From Agrobacterium tumefaciens (GTDB lineage Bacteria; Pseudomonadota; Alphaproteobacteria; Rhizobiales; Rhizobiaceae): 64,000 nucleotides of DNA. Location: assembly GCF_005221385.1 (NCBI RefSeq), contig NZ_CP039903.1:1426001-1490000 (forward strand), in the 5' to 3' direction. The notes beneath the pieces are model-generated. The model made no database searches and was not told where the DNA came from. It worked only from the letters and a program-made list of their open reading frames with translations. Position 1 is the stretch's first letter; each line of letters opens with the position of its first letter. Of the stretch, positions 54,907 to 63,942 are shown piece after piece. Position numbers and translations under genes: made by a program.

Positions 54907-55713
54907 ATGACGAGTGCAACCATGTCCAATCCCTCCTCCACCTCCTCCGTTGTCACCGCCGCCATGCTCACCATTGGCGACGAATTGCTGTCGGGCCGCA
55001 CCAAGGACAAGAATATCGGGCATCTCGCAGATGTCCTCACCATGTCCGGGATTGACCTCAAGGAAGTGCGCATCGTCGCCGACGAGGAGGAGCAGATCGT
55101 CGAGGCGCTGAACGCGCTGCGCGGTCGCTATGATTATGTCTTTACGTCAGGCGGCATCGGCCCGACCCATGACGACATCACCGCGGATGCGGTGTCAGCG
55201 GCGTTCGGCCTGCCCTGCGAACACGATGCCGAGGCGCTGCGCCTGCTGGGCGACATGTACCGGGTCCGCGAGATGGAATTCACTGAAGCGCGCAAACGCA
55301 TGGCGCGCATGCCGCGAGGGGCTGCGCACATCGCCAATCCGGTTTCCGTCGCCCCCGGCTTCGTCATCGGCAATGTTTATGTCATGGCCGGCGTGCCGCA
55401 GGTATTTCAGGCCATGCTCGACAATGTCATGCCGACCTTGCGCACCGGCGCGAAGGTCATGTCGCAGGCGGTGCGCTCACCCTATGGCGAAGGCGATATC
55501 GGCACGCCTCTGACGGCCATCCAGAAGGCCCATCCCGAAACGAGCATCGGCTCCTACCCGAAATATGACGGGCAGCGTTTTTCGACGGAGATCGTCGTAC
55601 GCGCCCGCGACGCCGGCGTGTTGAAGGCGGCAACCGAGGCGGTTGCCGCCATGATCGAAACCATCGGCCAGGAGAAGCAACTGGCCGCCAGCAAGGGCGA
55701 TGCAACCGCCTGA
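54907..55713 (+). CDS. CinA/MoaB-like molybdopterin-binding-domain protein
   Basis: A 268-residue protein made only of the N-terminal (COG1058, MoCF) domain of CinA: AAMLTIGDELLSGRTKDKN, FTSGGIGPTHDDITADAVSA and VMAGVPQVFQAMLDNV. The C-terminal nicotinamide-nucleotide amidase domain of full CinA is absent. CinA N-domains show ADP-ribose pyrophosphatase activity. ATG 54907 follows GGGGAAAC; a GTG at 54811 would give a long unconserved N-terminus. It is divergent from wrbA. Confidence 0.85.
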   Translation: MTSATMSNPSSTSSVVTAAMLTIGDELLSGRTKDKNIGHLADVLTMSGIDLKEVRIVADEEEQIVEALNALRGRYDYVFTSGGIGPTHDDITADAVSAAFGLPCEHDAEALRLLGDMYRVREMEFTEARKRMARMPRGAAHIANPVSVAPGFVIGNVYVMAGVPQVFQAMLDNVMPTLRTGAKVMSQAVRSPYGEGDIGTPLTAIQKAHPETSIGSYPKYDGQRFSTEIVVRARDAGVLKAATEAVAAMIETIGQEKQLAASKGDATA

Positions 55714-55917
55714 GACGGAGAAGGCCTGAAACGAAAAGGTTTGACCAAAATCAAGGTGGCGGTCTGTAAAGGCGGCCACTCTCCCCCTGAGCATTTCCAG
55801 GAAAAGCGGAACAGCTTTTCCGTCCGGACAATGCGTAAAACAGAGACTTAGATCGCTCTGGCGATTCGAAGAAAAGCCAGAGCGATCTGAAAACGACATG
55901 TCACCGAGGAGAGAAGA

Positions 55918-56763
55918 ATGGGTTACAAAACGATACTGACAGTGGTCGACAATGTTTCGAACACGCAGAAGCTCGGCGAATTCGTGGTAAGCCTTGCCGA
56001 CCAGTTTTCCTCGCATGTGATCGGCCTGCACATGGAAACGCTGGCCGCCGTTCCGCTCGTCGCACCGATGGAAATTCCCGATCCCGCCACCGTGCAGGCT
56101 CTGCAGGACGTGGCGCACAAGGAAACCACCGACGTCGGAACCCTTTTCGAACGCACGCTGTCCGCCAACGGCATCTCGCATGAATGGCGCAGCTTCGTCA
56201 CATCGGTCGGTTACGCCTCCGCATCCGCCATCGATAGCGCCCGTTGCGCCGATTTGATCGTCGCCCGCCAGAGCAGCTCTTCGGCACTGTCAGACAGCCG
56301 CTCGGATATTGACGGTTTCCTGTATGAAAGTGGCCGCCCCGTTCTCCTCGTGCCGCATGTGCTCACCGTCGCCAAACCGATCAAGCGCGTCCTCATCGCC
56401 TGGAACGGCTCCCGTGAGGCGACCCGCGCCACTTTCGACGCCCTGCCCTTCCTGATCGCGGCCGAAAGCGTCGAGATTTTCTCCGTCGATCAGGCAGAGA
56501 GTGAAACACAGTCCGCGGGTCTCGCCGGCACGGAATTGGCCGCAACGCTTGCCCGCCACGGCGTCAACGTCACGGTCACCTCACAGGAAAAGATCGCCGG
56601 CGTCTCGCCGCAGGCGGCCATAGAAAACCGTCTGTCGGATAACAGCATCGACCTTCTGGTCATGGGCGCCTATGGCCATTCCCGCTGGTGGGAGCTGCTG
56701 TTCGGCGGCGTGACGCGCACCTTGCTCGATTCCATGACGGCGCTGACGCTGCTTTCGCGCTAA
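55918..56763 (+). CDS. Universal stress protein (UspA family)
   Basis: A 281-residue protein with a C-terminal Usp domain ([20 protein letters not shown], then [20 protein letters not shown] with the ATP-binding GxxGHxxxxxxxxG pattern) and an N-terminal degenerate Usp half ([20 protein letters not shown]). So it is a tandem-type Usp. The long leader (55714-55917) holds no gene. Its role in stress survival is inferred from family. Confidence 0.88.
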   Translation: MGYKTILTVVDNVSNTQKLGEFVVSLADQFSSHVIGLHMETLAAVPLVAPMEIPDPATVQALQDVAHKETTDVGTLFERTLSANGISHEWRSFVTSVGYASASAIDSARCADLIVARQSSSSALSDSRSDIDGFLYESGRPVLLVPHVLTVAKPIKRVLIAWNGSREATRATFDALPFLIAAESVEIFSVDQAESETQSAGLAGTELAATLARHGVNVTVTSQEKIAGVSPQAAIENRLSDNSIDLLVMGAYGHSRWWELLFGGVTRTLLDSMTALTLLSR

Positions 56764-56826
56764 ATATGGATGCGGCGCAAACAGTGCCGCAAGCCCTCCG
56801 TATCCCGCATTATACGGGCGAGCGCC

Positions 56827-56959
56827 GCTTGTTTCTTCTCCCCGCCGGGGAGAAGTCCGCGGCAGCGGGATGAGGGGGCGACGGTCGAGATATGCGGAGA
56901 GAGTGCCCCTCATCCGACCCTTCGGGCCACCTTCTCCCCGGCGGGGAGAAGAAACAAGC
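56827..56959. repeat. 133-bp palindromic element, family C
   Basis: Perfect 29-bp terminal arms (56827-56855 and 56931-56959), with core CTTCTCCCCGCCGGGGAGAAG, flank a centre that contains a second inverted pair (GGATGAGGGG / CCCCTCATCC). Each arm core is itself a palindrome. Elements of this type are common in Agrobacterium and relatives. It sits 63 bases after the Usp gene. Confidence 0.92.
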
Positions 56960-57061
56960 CGCAATCTCCCGCGCTGTCCTTTAAGCGGAAAGCTTGCCTT
57001 TTTGCCGGTCTTGCGGCTATTAGCCAAAGCCATCGACAATTTTGACCAGATGGTAGACGAC

Positions 57062-57559
57062 ATGTCCCTTCCCGATAAAGCTTTTCCCGTCTCCTGGGAC
57101 CAGTTCCACCGCGATGCCCGCGCGCTTGCCTGGCGTCTTGCCGGCCTCGATAAAGAGTTCCGGGCAATCGTCTGTATCACCCGTGGCGGCCTTGTGCCGG
57201 CGGCAATCATTTCCCGCGAGCTGAACATCCGCCTGATCGACACGGTCTGCATCGCCACCCGTCATGACTACGTCAATCAGGGCGATACGGTTCTCCTGAA
57301 GGGCGTGGACCCGAAACTGGCGGCTGATGGCGGCGAAGGCGTGCTCGTGCTTGATGATCTGACCGATACCGGCAAGACGGCGCTGGAAGTGCGCGAAATG
57401 CTGCCGAGAGCCCATTTTGCCTGCGTTTACGCCAAGCCGAAGGGCGTGCCGACCATTGACACTTTTGTCACTGAAGTCAGCCAGGACACCTGGATCTATT
57501 TTCCCTGGGACATGGGCTTCACCTATCAGGAGCCGATCGCCAAGGGATCACGCGGCTGA
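57062..57559 (+). CDS. gpt: Xanthine-guanine phosphoribosyltransferase
   Basis: A 165-residue purine salvage enzyme. [33 protein letters not shown] and the PRPP-binding [20 protein letters not shown] are typical; the C-terminus [19 protein letters not shown] fits Gpt. ATG 57062 ([20 protein letters not shown]) is preferred over 57050. It converts xanthine or guanine and PRPP to nucleotides. Confidence 0.93.
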   Translation: MSLPDKAFPVSWDQFHRDARALAWRLAGLDKEFRAIVCITRGGLVPAAIISRELNIRLIDTVCIATRHDYVNQGDTVLLKGVDPKLAADGGEGVLVLDDLTDTGKTALEVREMLPRAHFACVYAKPKGVPTIDTFVTEVSQDTWIYFPWDMGFTYQEPIAKGSRG

Positions 57560-57591
57560 TTGCCAGCCGCCGCTCAAGGCACCCCTGAAAA

Positions 57592-57610
57592 GCCGTCCCG
57601 CCGGGGCGGC
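57592..57610 (+). terminator. Rho-independent terminator of gpt
   Basis: GCCGTCCC and GGGGCGGC pair with one wobble round a three-base loop, followed by TTTTTTGTG. It lies 32 bases after the stop. Confidence 0.9.
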
Positions 57611-57808
57611 TTTTTTGTGTGAAACTGCCTTTTTGACGACAGCGGAAAAACATGGAAAAACCGCAGTGTCGCCTTTATGCCTCACCCCGGAAATGCGCGG
57701 TTTTGGCTTTCCGCTGCGGAAACCAGCCCCGCACAGGCTTGAGATTTCCCCGCCAAGTTACTGATTCTTTTGAAAGCTTTTGCTTTCCCCGTTTTCCACA
57801 GGCACTTC

Positions 57809-57824
57809 ACACAATATCTTGTGG
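57809..57824. promoter_or_regulatory. Possible NrdR box (distal)
   Basis: ACACAATATCTTGTGG resembles the NrdR consensus ACACwATATmTwGTGT at most positions. It lies about 415 bases upstream of the nrdJ ATG, far for direct repression, and is not paired with a second box at the usual one- to three-turn spacing. Confidence 0.4.
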
Positions 57825-58056
57825 TTAAAAATGCGTTTCAATCTATGGCTTGACGAATCTATGCCGCAAGAGGAAAGTGACAATTATGTTGCGGCGGCAA
57901 CGGACCGGAAAGTAACGAGGCCGGCTCCTTTCAATCTCAGCTCGCTAATCCAGACGCGGCGTCCCGGCCATCAGGGGGCGGTTTGCCGGTGGGTTTCTGC
58001 GTGCCTTGGAGAACCGCCAAAAACATGACGCGGGGACTGGCGGCAGGAAGCTGTTG

Positions 58057-58072
58057 ATACTATATTTAGTAT
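58057..58072. promoter_or_regulatory. Possible NrdR box upstream of nrdJ
   Basis: ATACTATATTTAGTAT matches the palindromic core of the NrdR box (CTATATTTAG) and lies 165 bases before the nrdJ ATG. A weaker half-like site (ACACTATGCTTGCA) follows at 58076. NrdR would repress nrdJ when (d)ATP is high. Confidence 0.5.
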
Positions 58073-58236
58073 TCCACACTATGCTTGCAGCCGAATAAGC
58101 CACGAGATACAGGGGTCACATCCAAGGATGAACATCCCTTTCAGATCGGCAACAACCGGCTGCGCGAAGGCATCGCACGGCTGGACCGGATTTTTGCGCC
58201 CTTTGCCGGGCGCCCAATGGACGAGGACAGGAAACC

Positions 58237-61200
58237 ATGCGCATTGAACGTCGCTTCACGAAGCCCGGCCAATCGCCTTACGCGGAAATCGACTTCCGCA
58301 AGGCCGTCAGTGAAATCAAGAACCCTGATGGTTCCATCGTGTTCCGTCTGGCGGACATCGACGTTCCCGCGCAGTTCAGCCAGGTGGCGACCGACGTTCT
58401 GGCGCAGAAATATTTCCGCAAGGCCGGCGTGCCGAAGGTGCTTAAGAAGGTTGAGGAAAACGACGTTCCTTCCTTCCTGTGGCGCTCGGTTGCCGATGAG
58501 AAAGCCCTGAAGGATGTGCCGGAAGCCGAGCGTTACGGCTCCGAGACCGATGCGCGCCAGGTTTTCGACCGTCTGGCCGGCACCTGGGCCTATTGGGGCT
58601 GGAAGGGCAAATATTTCTCGTCCGAAGAAGACGCGCTCGCCTTCCGCGACGAGCTTGCCTACATGCTCGCCACCCAGCGTGTTGCCCCCAACTCCCCGCA
58701 ATGGTTCAACACCGGCCTGCACTGGGCCTATGGCATCGATGGTCCCGGCCAGGGCCACTTCTATGTCGACCCCTTCACCGGCAAGCTGACCAAGTCCAAA
58801 TCCGCTTACGAACATCCGCAGCCGCATGCCTGCTTCATCCAGTCGGTCGAAGACGACCTCGTCAATGAAGGCGGCATCATGGACCTGTGGGTGCGTGAAG
58901 CGCGCCTGTTCAAATACGGTTCCGGCACCGGCTCCAACTTCTCCTATCTGCGTGGCGAAGGCGAAAAGCTTTCCGGCGGCGGCAAGTCCTCCGGCCTGAT
59001 GAGCTTCCTCAAGATCGGCGACCGCGCAGCCGGCGCCATCAAGTCCGGCGGCACCACCCGTCGTGCAGCGAAGATGGTCGTCGTTGACGCCGATCACCCT
59101 GATATCGAAGCCTATATCGACTGGAAGGTGAACGAGGAGCAGAAAGTTGCCGCTCTCGTCACCGGCTCCAAGATCGTCGCCAAGCACCTGAAGGCCATCA
59201 TGAAGGCCTGCGTCAATTGCGAGGCAGACAATGGTGACTGCTTCGACCCGGCCAAGAACCCTGCCCTGAAGCGCGAAATCCGCGCTGCCAAGAAGGACAT
59301 GGTGCCGGAAAACTACGTCAAGCGCGTCATCCAGTTCGCCGAGCAGGGTTACAAGGACATCCAGTTCAAGACCTACGACACGGACTGGGATTCCGAAGCC
59401 TATCTCACGGTATCCGGCCAGAACTCCAACAACTCCGTCTCGCTGAAGGATGACTTCCTGCGCGCTGTCGAAAATGACGGCGACTGGAACCTCACCGCCC
59501 GCAAGGACGGCAAGGTGATGAAGACGCTGAAGGCCCGCGACCTCTGGGAAAAGATTTCCCACGCCGCCTGGGCGTCCGCCGACCCCGGCCTGCACTTCAA
59601 CACCACCATGAACGACTGGCACACGTCGCCGGCCGAAGGCCCAATCCGCGCTTCGAACCCGTGCTCGGAATATATGTTCCTCGACGACACGGCCTGCAAC
59701 CTCGCCTCGCTGAACCTCCTGCAGTTCAAGGATCAGGCGACGAAGCGCATCGATATCGCCGATTACGAACATGCCGTTCGCCTGTGGACCGTCGTGCTCG
59801 AAGTTTCCGTGATGATGGCGCAGTTCCCCTCGCGCCAGATTGCCGAACGCTCCTATGAATACCGCACGCTCGGCCTCGGTTACGCCAATATCGGTGGCCT
59901 CTTGATGTCGTCGGGCATTCCCTATGACAGCGATGAGGGCCGCGCCATTGCAGGTGCGCTGACCGCGATCATGACGGGCATTTCCTATGCCACCTCGGCT
60001 GAAATGGCCGGCGAGCTTGGCCCCTTCCCGAGCTTTGCGCCGAACCGCGACAACATGCTGCGCGTCATCCGCAACCACCGCCGTGCCGCCCATGGCCTGT
60101 CGGATGGTTATGAGGGCCTGTCGGTCAACCCGGTCGCGCTCATCCATGCCGATTGCACGGATCAGGACCTCATCGCCCATGCAACAGCCGCCTGGGACAA
60201 GGCGCTGGCGCTTGGCGAACAGCACGGCTATCGCAATGCCCAGACCACCGTCATCGCGCCAACAGGCACGATCGGCCTCGTGATGGATTGCGACACGACC
60301 GGCATCGAACCCGACTTCGCGCTGGTGAAGTTCAAGAAGCTCGCCGGCGGCGGCTACTTCAAGATCATCAACCGCGCGGTTCCCGATGCGCTGCGTTCGC
60401 TTGGGTATTCCGAAAGCCAGATCGCCGAGATCGAGGCCTATGCCGTCGGCCATGGCAATCTCAATCAGGCGCCGGCCATCAACCCCTCGACGCTGAAGGC
60501 CAAGGGCTTCACCGATGAGAAGATCGAAGCCGTCAACGCTGCACTGAAGAGCGCCTTCGACATCAAGTTCGTCTTCAACCAGTGGACGCTCGGCGCCGAC
60601 TTCCTCAAGGACACGCTGAAGGTCTCCGACGAGCAGCTTTCCGATATGAGCTTCAACCTGCTCGAGCACCTCGGCTTCGGCAAGAAGGATATCGAAGCGG
60701 CGAACGTGCACGTCTGCGGCGCGATGACGCTGGAAGGCGCACCGTTCCTGAAGAACGAACACCTGCCGGTGTTCGATTGCGCCAACCCCTGCGGCAAGAT
60801 CGGCAAGCGTTATCTCTCGGTGGAATCGCATATCCGCATGATGGCGGCGGCACAGCCCTTCATCTCGGGTGCGATCTCCAAGACGATCAACATGCCGAAT
60901 GACGCGACGGTGGAAGATTGCGGCGCAGCCTACATGCTCTCCTGGAAGCTGGCGCTGAAGGCCAACGCCCTTTACCGCGATGGCTCCAAGCTTTCCCAGC
61001 CGCTCAATGCCTCGCTGGTGGAAGATGACGACGAAGAAGATTTCGTTGAAGAACTGATCCAGCAGCCGCTTGCCCAGCAGGCCGTGACGATCACCGAAAA
61101 GATCGTCGAACGCGTCATCGAGCGCGTGTCCCGCGAGCGTGAAAAGCTGCCGAACCGCCGTCAGGGTTATACCCAGAAGGCAACCGTCGGCGGTCACAAG

Positions 61201-62055
61201 GTCTATCTGCGCACCGGCGAATTCGGTGACGGCCGCATCGGCGAAATCTTCATCGACATGCACAAGGAAGGCGCCGCTTTCCGCGCGATGATGAACAACT
61301 TCGCCATCGCCATCTCGCTTGGCCTGCAATATGGCGTGCCGCTGGAAGAATATGTGGAGGCCTTCACCTTCACCAAGTTCGAACCGGCCGGCATGGTGCA
61401 GGGCAACGACGCGATCAAGAACGCCACGTCGATCCTCGACTACGTGTTCCGTGAACTCGCCGTCTCCTATCTCGGCCGCCACGACCTCGCCCATGTCGAT
61501 ACGTCTGACTTCTCCAACACGGCACTTGGCAAGGGTATCCAGGAAGGCAAGACCAACCTGCTCTCCACCGGCTGGACACGCGGTTACAAACCGACACTGG
61601 TTTCCAGCAACGAAGGCGAACGCTCCGCTTCCGAACCCAAGGGCTCGGCAACGGCAGCCCCCGCCCGCGCCTCGGCCAACGTCACCTCCTTTGCAGGCTC
61701 TGCCGCCCGCAAGCTGGAACCGACGGTCGCCATCGCAACCTCCGAAATCGTCTCTTTCAAGCGGGACTATGAAGAGCGCGCCAAGGAACTGGCCGAAGAG
61801 ATTGCCGAAGAGGTGATCGACGACGTGGCCCAGGAAGCCAAACAGACCGCCACCGCCCTCTTCTCCGACAAGGCCGCCGCCGACGCTGCATCGGCCAAGG
61901 CGGAAGCCAAGAAGGTGGAAAACGAACGCCGCATGCGCTCGATTGCTCAAGGGTATACGGGCAACATGTGCTCGGAATGCCAGAACTTCACGATGGTGCG
62001 GAACGGCACTTGTGAGAAGTGCGATACTTGTGGTGCGACGAGTGGGTGCTCTTAA
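58237..62055 (+). CDS. nrdJ: Adenosylcobalamin-dependent ribonucleotide reductase (class II)
   Basis: A 1272-residue enzyme that reduces ribonucleotides to deoxyribonucleotides with B12 as radical source. The active-site motif Asn474-Pro-Cys476-Ser-Glu478 lies in [20 protein letters not shown], and [20 protein letters not shown] holds the substrate-binding segment. [11 protein letters not shown] and FHLHVxG-type loops are present. A linker rich in Ala, Glu and Lys (about residues 1125-1235) precedes a C-terminal zinc/redox ribbon with [20 protein letters not shown] and a terminal CGATSGCS, which should re-reduce the active site. The plan and length match the rhizobial NrdJ. Transcription probably ends in the region before the cyclase gene. 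Confidence 0.96.
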   Translation: MRIERRFTKPGQSPYAEIDFRKAVSEIKNPDGSIVFRLADIDVPAQFSQVATDVLAQKYFRKAGVPKVLKKVEENDVPSFLWRSVADEKALKDVPEAERYGSETDARQVFDRLAGTWAYWGWKGKYFSSEEDALAFRDELAYMLATQRVAPNSPQWFNTGLHWAYGIDGPGQGHFYVDPFTGKLTKSKSAYEHPQPHACFIQSVEDDLVNEGGIMDLWVREARLFKYGSGTGSNFSYLRGEGEKLSGGGKSSGLMSFLKIGDRAAGAIKSGGTTRRAAKMVVVDADHPDIEAYIDWKVNEEQKVAALVTGSKIVAKHLKAIMKACVNCEADNGDCFDPAKNPALKREIRAAKKDMVPENYVKRVIQFAEQGYKDIQFKTYDTDWDSEAYLTVSGQNSNNSVSLKDDFLRAVENDGDWNLTARKDGKVMKTLKARDLWEKISHAAWASADPGLHFNTTMNDWHTSPAEGPIRASNPCSEYMFLDDTACNLASLNLLQFKDQATKRIDIADYEHAVRLWTVVLEVSVMMAQFPSRQIAERSYEYRTLGLGYANIGGLLMSSGIPYDSDEGRAIAGALTAIMTGISYATSAEMAGELGPFPSFAPNRDNMLRVIRNHRRAAHGLSDGYEGLSVNPVALIHADCTDQDLIAHATAAWDKALALGEQHGYRNAQTTVIAPTGTIGLVMDCDTTGIEPDFALVKFKKLAGGGYFKIINRAVPDALRSLGYSESQIAEIEAYAVGHGNLNQAPAINPSTLKAKGFTDEKIEAVNAALKSAFDIKFVFNQWTLGADFLKDTLKVSDEQLSDMSFNLLEHLGFGKKDIEAANVHVCGAMTLEGAPFLKNEHLPVFDCANPCGKIGKRYLSVESHIRMMAAAQPFISGAISKTINMPNDATVEDCGAAYMLSWKLALKANALYRDGSKLSQPLNASLVEDDDEEDFVEELIQQPLAQQAVTITEKIVERVIERVSREREKLPNRRQGYTQKATVGGHKVYLRTGEFGDGRIGEIFIDMHKEGAAFRAMMNNFAIAISLGLQYGVPLEEYVEAFTFTKFEPAGMVQGNDAIKNATSILDYVFRELAVSYLGRHDLAHVDTSDFSNTALGKGIQEGKTNLLSTGWTRGYKPTLVSSNEGERSASEPKGSATAAPARASANVTSFAGSAARKLEPTVAIATSEIVSFKRDYEERAKELAEEIAEEVIDDVAQEAKQTATALFSDKAAADAASAKAEAKKVENERRMRSIAQGYTGNMCSECQNFTMVRNGTCEKCDTCGATSGCS

Positions 62056-62099
62056 CTAAAAAAGTACTTGAAAAGGGCCGCTGAGAAACCAATCCAAGT

Positions 62100-62151
62100 A
62101 CTGGCCAATTGAACCAAGAATTGGCCAAACGGGAACCTAAAACTGGCCAAT
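62100..62151. repeat. Three phased TGGCCA repeats, candidate operator
   Basis: The palindrome TGGCCA occurs at 62102-62107, 62122-62127 and 62144-62149, that is at centre spacings of 20 and 22 bases, about two turns of DNA. The first and third copies share ACTGGCCAAT. The first two also form a perfect inverted repeat (GGCCAATT, eight bases, AATTGGCC). They lie 155-205 bases upstream of the cyclase ATG. Confidence 0.6.
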
Positions 62152-62168
62152 CCCTCAAAAGACGAATA

Positions 62169-62190
62169 CCGGGCACTGAAAAGTGCCCGG
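62169..62190. other. Perfect 9-bp hairpin with GAAA loop
   Basis: CCGGGCACT-gaaa-AGTGCCCGG. The GAAA tetraloop gives an unusually stable RNA hairpin on the plus strand. No T-run follows, so it is not a standard terminator; it may act as an mRNA 3' end for nrdJ or as a leader structure of the cyclase gene. Confidence 0.6.
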
Positions 62191-62305
62191 AAAATGCCCA
62201 AAGGAACAAATGGTGAAACAAACGCGTAAGTAGCCACGCCGACGAACACACCATCAGCATGCATCTCCGCTTTATCAGCCGTAAGTCGATGACAAGGAAG
62301 TTGTA

Positions 62306-63880
62306 ATGAGTTGGTCCCGAGCCAGAAGCCTCGAGCGAATACGGAATTTTCGTTCCACCGCGCCTGCCACATCCATTAGCCTGATGACGTTCGACCAGAA
62401 CTACTTGGACACGCGTCGCGCAACTCTTGATCACAGGAAAAGCCTTGGCGGGAGAAGAGAGCCGTTGATTTTCAACGTGCCCCAAAATGAAGCGATCAAA
62501 GTCGACGGTGTTCATGTTTACATCCAGATGCTCGACTTCGCGGATGCAATGATTGACCGCGACCGAGAGACTGAGGCCAGCCACCGACGCGTCCTTTCCA
62601 TGCTTCATCTGAACTACGCAGCTTGCGACCAAGTGGCGGACGAGTTTGAGGCGCAGCGAGTGGATTTTCATGGATCACGGATGCATGCCGTTATCGTCTC
62701 GCCCCCAGGGCCAGAGAATGCCAAGGAAAGGGCTGAGCGGGCGCTCGCTTTCGCCGACGCGACAAAACGAGCGATTGAAGAAGTTGGCCGAACGACTGAG
62801 GACGGTCGCTACTCGACACGTATCAGAATAGGAGTGGACAGTGGTTCTGCTGTCGCAATCAGTTCCGGCACATCAGACGAAAGGGAGCCATATTTCCTAG
62901 GTCCTCCTGCAAACTACGCGGCAAAGCTAGCAGACGGTGAAGAACCCGGGGTTTACATGTCGAACAGGGTTCGCAGGGATCTCGGCTTAAAAACACTTTT
63001 TGGTCTCGATGAACTACAGACCGAGCGAAATAACTCCGAACAGACTAGCGAGTTCAGCGGCCTGTTTGAGCGAGCCGCGATGCAAAACAAGAGGTTGTCC
63101 AACGAGTCAATTTCTCTAGCTGCATCCAGAGCACGTAACAGGTTTGTCCTTGATGTCGGAACGGATGCAACTTTCGTCTTTCACAGACACACCCCTCCGC
63201 TGGCAACAATCGACTTCTCTCGGTTGATGCCATCGAACTCGATCCGTATGGGTTTAATGTCGGTATTTGGCGATGTTTCTGGCTTCACCAAATACGTCGA
63301 TGAATGTATTGCCGGACAACGTATCCGTGAAATGGTCTCGAACCTCCATGTTATCAGGAGCGAACTGGCAGCGACACTTTCCGAAGATTTCACAGGTCGC
63401 AAGGTCAGGTTTATCGGAGACTGCATCCATGGTCTGATAGCGATAGGCAGCAGCTACGACACAAACGAGAGCGCGACGGTCATTGCCGCGGTGAAAGCCG
63501 CCGGAGGAATACGGTCAAGTTTCGAACTTTGCCAGCAAGAACTCGACGGCATCAAAGATTTGGGCATCGCTATCGGTTTGGAGTACGGCGAGACCCCTAT
63601 CACGCGTATCGGCATCAGAGGTGATCGCAGCGTTCGCTGTTCGGTCAGCCGAGCGGTTTCAAGATCCGAAAGCCTCCAGAGTGATTGCTCTGGCGAAGAG
63701 ACAGCTATTGGACCAACCGCGCTTGCGCATGCGCCGGTATCCGTGAGGCGGCTTTTTACAAACGGCGTTGCGTCGGGATTGGATGCGGCATCGGTGGGAG
63801 AACATCTCAACGCTCCAGTAACAGTCAGCAGCGGATCCGTCAGCGCAATCGCCGCGCCGTATTGTATGGGAGAAGCATGA
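62306..63880 (+). CDS. Pycsar-type nucleotidyl cyclase with tandem cyclase-like halves
   Basis: A 524-residue protein with two class III cyclase-like halves. The N-terminal half (about 65-230: VHVYIQMLDFADAMI ... RVDFHGSRMHAVIVS ... IRIGVDSGSAVAIS ... LGPPANYAAKLAD) has lost metal-binding residues. The C-terminal half (about 315-460) has VFGDVSGFTKYVDE with Asp323 and VRFIGDCIHGLIAIG with Asp372, the two expected metal-binding aspartates, then IRGDRSVRCSVSRAVSRSES where the usual VN.AAR is changed to CSVSRAVS. This plan matches PycC enzymes, which make cyclic CMP or UMP on phage infection, rather than adenylate cyclases. GGAAG precedes ATG 62306. Composition is lower in GC and codon use differs from its neighbours, suggesting transfer. 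Which nucleotide it makes cannot be told from sequence. Confidence 0.8.
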   Translation: MSWSRARSLERIRNFRSTAPATSISLMTFDQNYLDTRRATLDHRKSLGGRREPLIFNVPQNEAIKVDGVHVYIQMLDFADAMIDRDRETEASHRRVLSMLHLNYAACDQVADEFEAQRVDFHGSRMHAVIVSPPGPENAKERAERALAFADATKRAIEEVGRTTEDGRYSTRIRIGVDSGSAVAISSGTSDEREPYFLGPPANYAAKLADGEEPGVYMSNRVRRDLGLKTLFGLDELQTERNNSEQTSEFSGLFERAAMQNKRLSNESISLAASRARNRFVLDVGTDATFVFHRHTPPLATIDFSRLMPSNSIRMGLMSVFGDVSGFTKYVDECIAGQRIREMVSNLHVIRSELAATLSEDFTGRKVRFIGDCIHGLIAIGSSYDTNESATVIAAVKAAGGIRSSFELCQQELDGIKDLGIAIGLEYGETPITRIGIRGDRSVRCSVSRAVSRSESLQSDCSGEETAIGPTALAHAPVSVRRLFTNGVASGLDAASVGEHLNAPVTVSSGSVSAIAAPYCMGEA

Positions 63881-63942
63881 TTGCCGCTTTCTCACTTGTA
63901 CAGCGCAGTGCCGGATTGGTTCCGGACGAGCGAAACGCGTGA
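63877..63942 (+). CDS. Possible 21-residue linker peptide between cyclase and effector
   Basis: An ATG overlapping the cyclase stop (ATGA at 63877-63880) opens a short frame, MIAAFSLVQRSAGLVPDERN plus Ala, whose TGA overlaps the GTG of the next gene (63939). The peptide itself may be meaningless; the frame could serve to couple effector translation to the cyclase. No family is recognised. Confidence 0.35.
   Translation: MIAAFSLVQRSAGLVPDERNA

Larger units (their letters stand above)
57611..58236. other. Long leader region upstream of nrdJ
   Basis: No gene is visible in about 626 bases. Two sequences resembling NrdR boxes lie in it (57809-57824 and 58057-58072). I looked for the conserved parts of a cobalamin riboswitch, because nrdJ needs B12, and did not find a convincing one. 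Confidence 0.5.
62056..62305. other. Boundary region between nrdJ and the cyclase gene
   Basis: No gene is visible. It contains three TGGCCA palindromes in phase, a GGCCAATT/AATTGGCC inverted repeat, and a hairpin with a GAAA loop, each listed separately. The base composition drops to that of the following cyclase gene, and this is where the putative accessory island begins. Confidence 0.55.

Noticed and set aside
57836..58028. A short protein frame in the nrdJ leader (MRFNLWLDESMPQEESDNY)
   Set aside because: No ribosome binding site and the frame is not supported by composition or neighbours.
57860..58050. A cobalamin riboswitch before nrdJ
   Set aside because: A B12-box-like stretch (GCCTTGGAGAACCGCC near 57999) is present, but the other conserved elements in the right order and spacing are missing.
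58141..61950. A 1269-codon reading frame on the minus strand opposite nrdJ
   Set aside because: It mirrors the codon structure of nrdJ, has no family signature and is a common artefact of GC-rich genes; nrdJ itself has all active-site motifs.
62306..63880. An ordinary adenylate cyclase
   Set aside because: The tandem cyclase halves, the changed VN.AAR region and the coupled downstream gene fit Pycsar cyclases better; kept as a named alternative to test.
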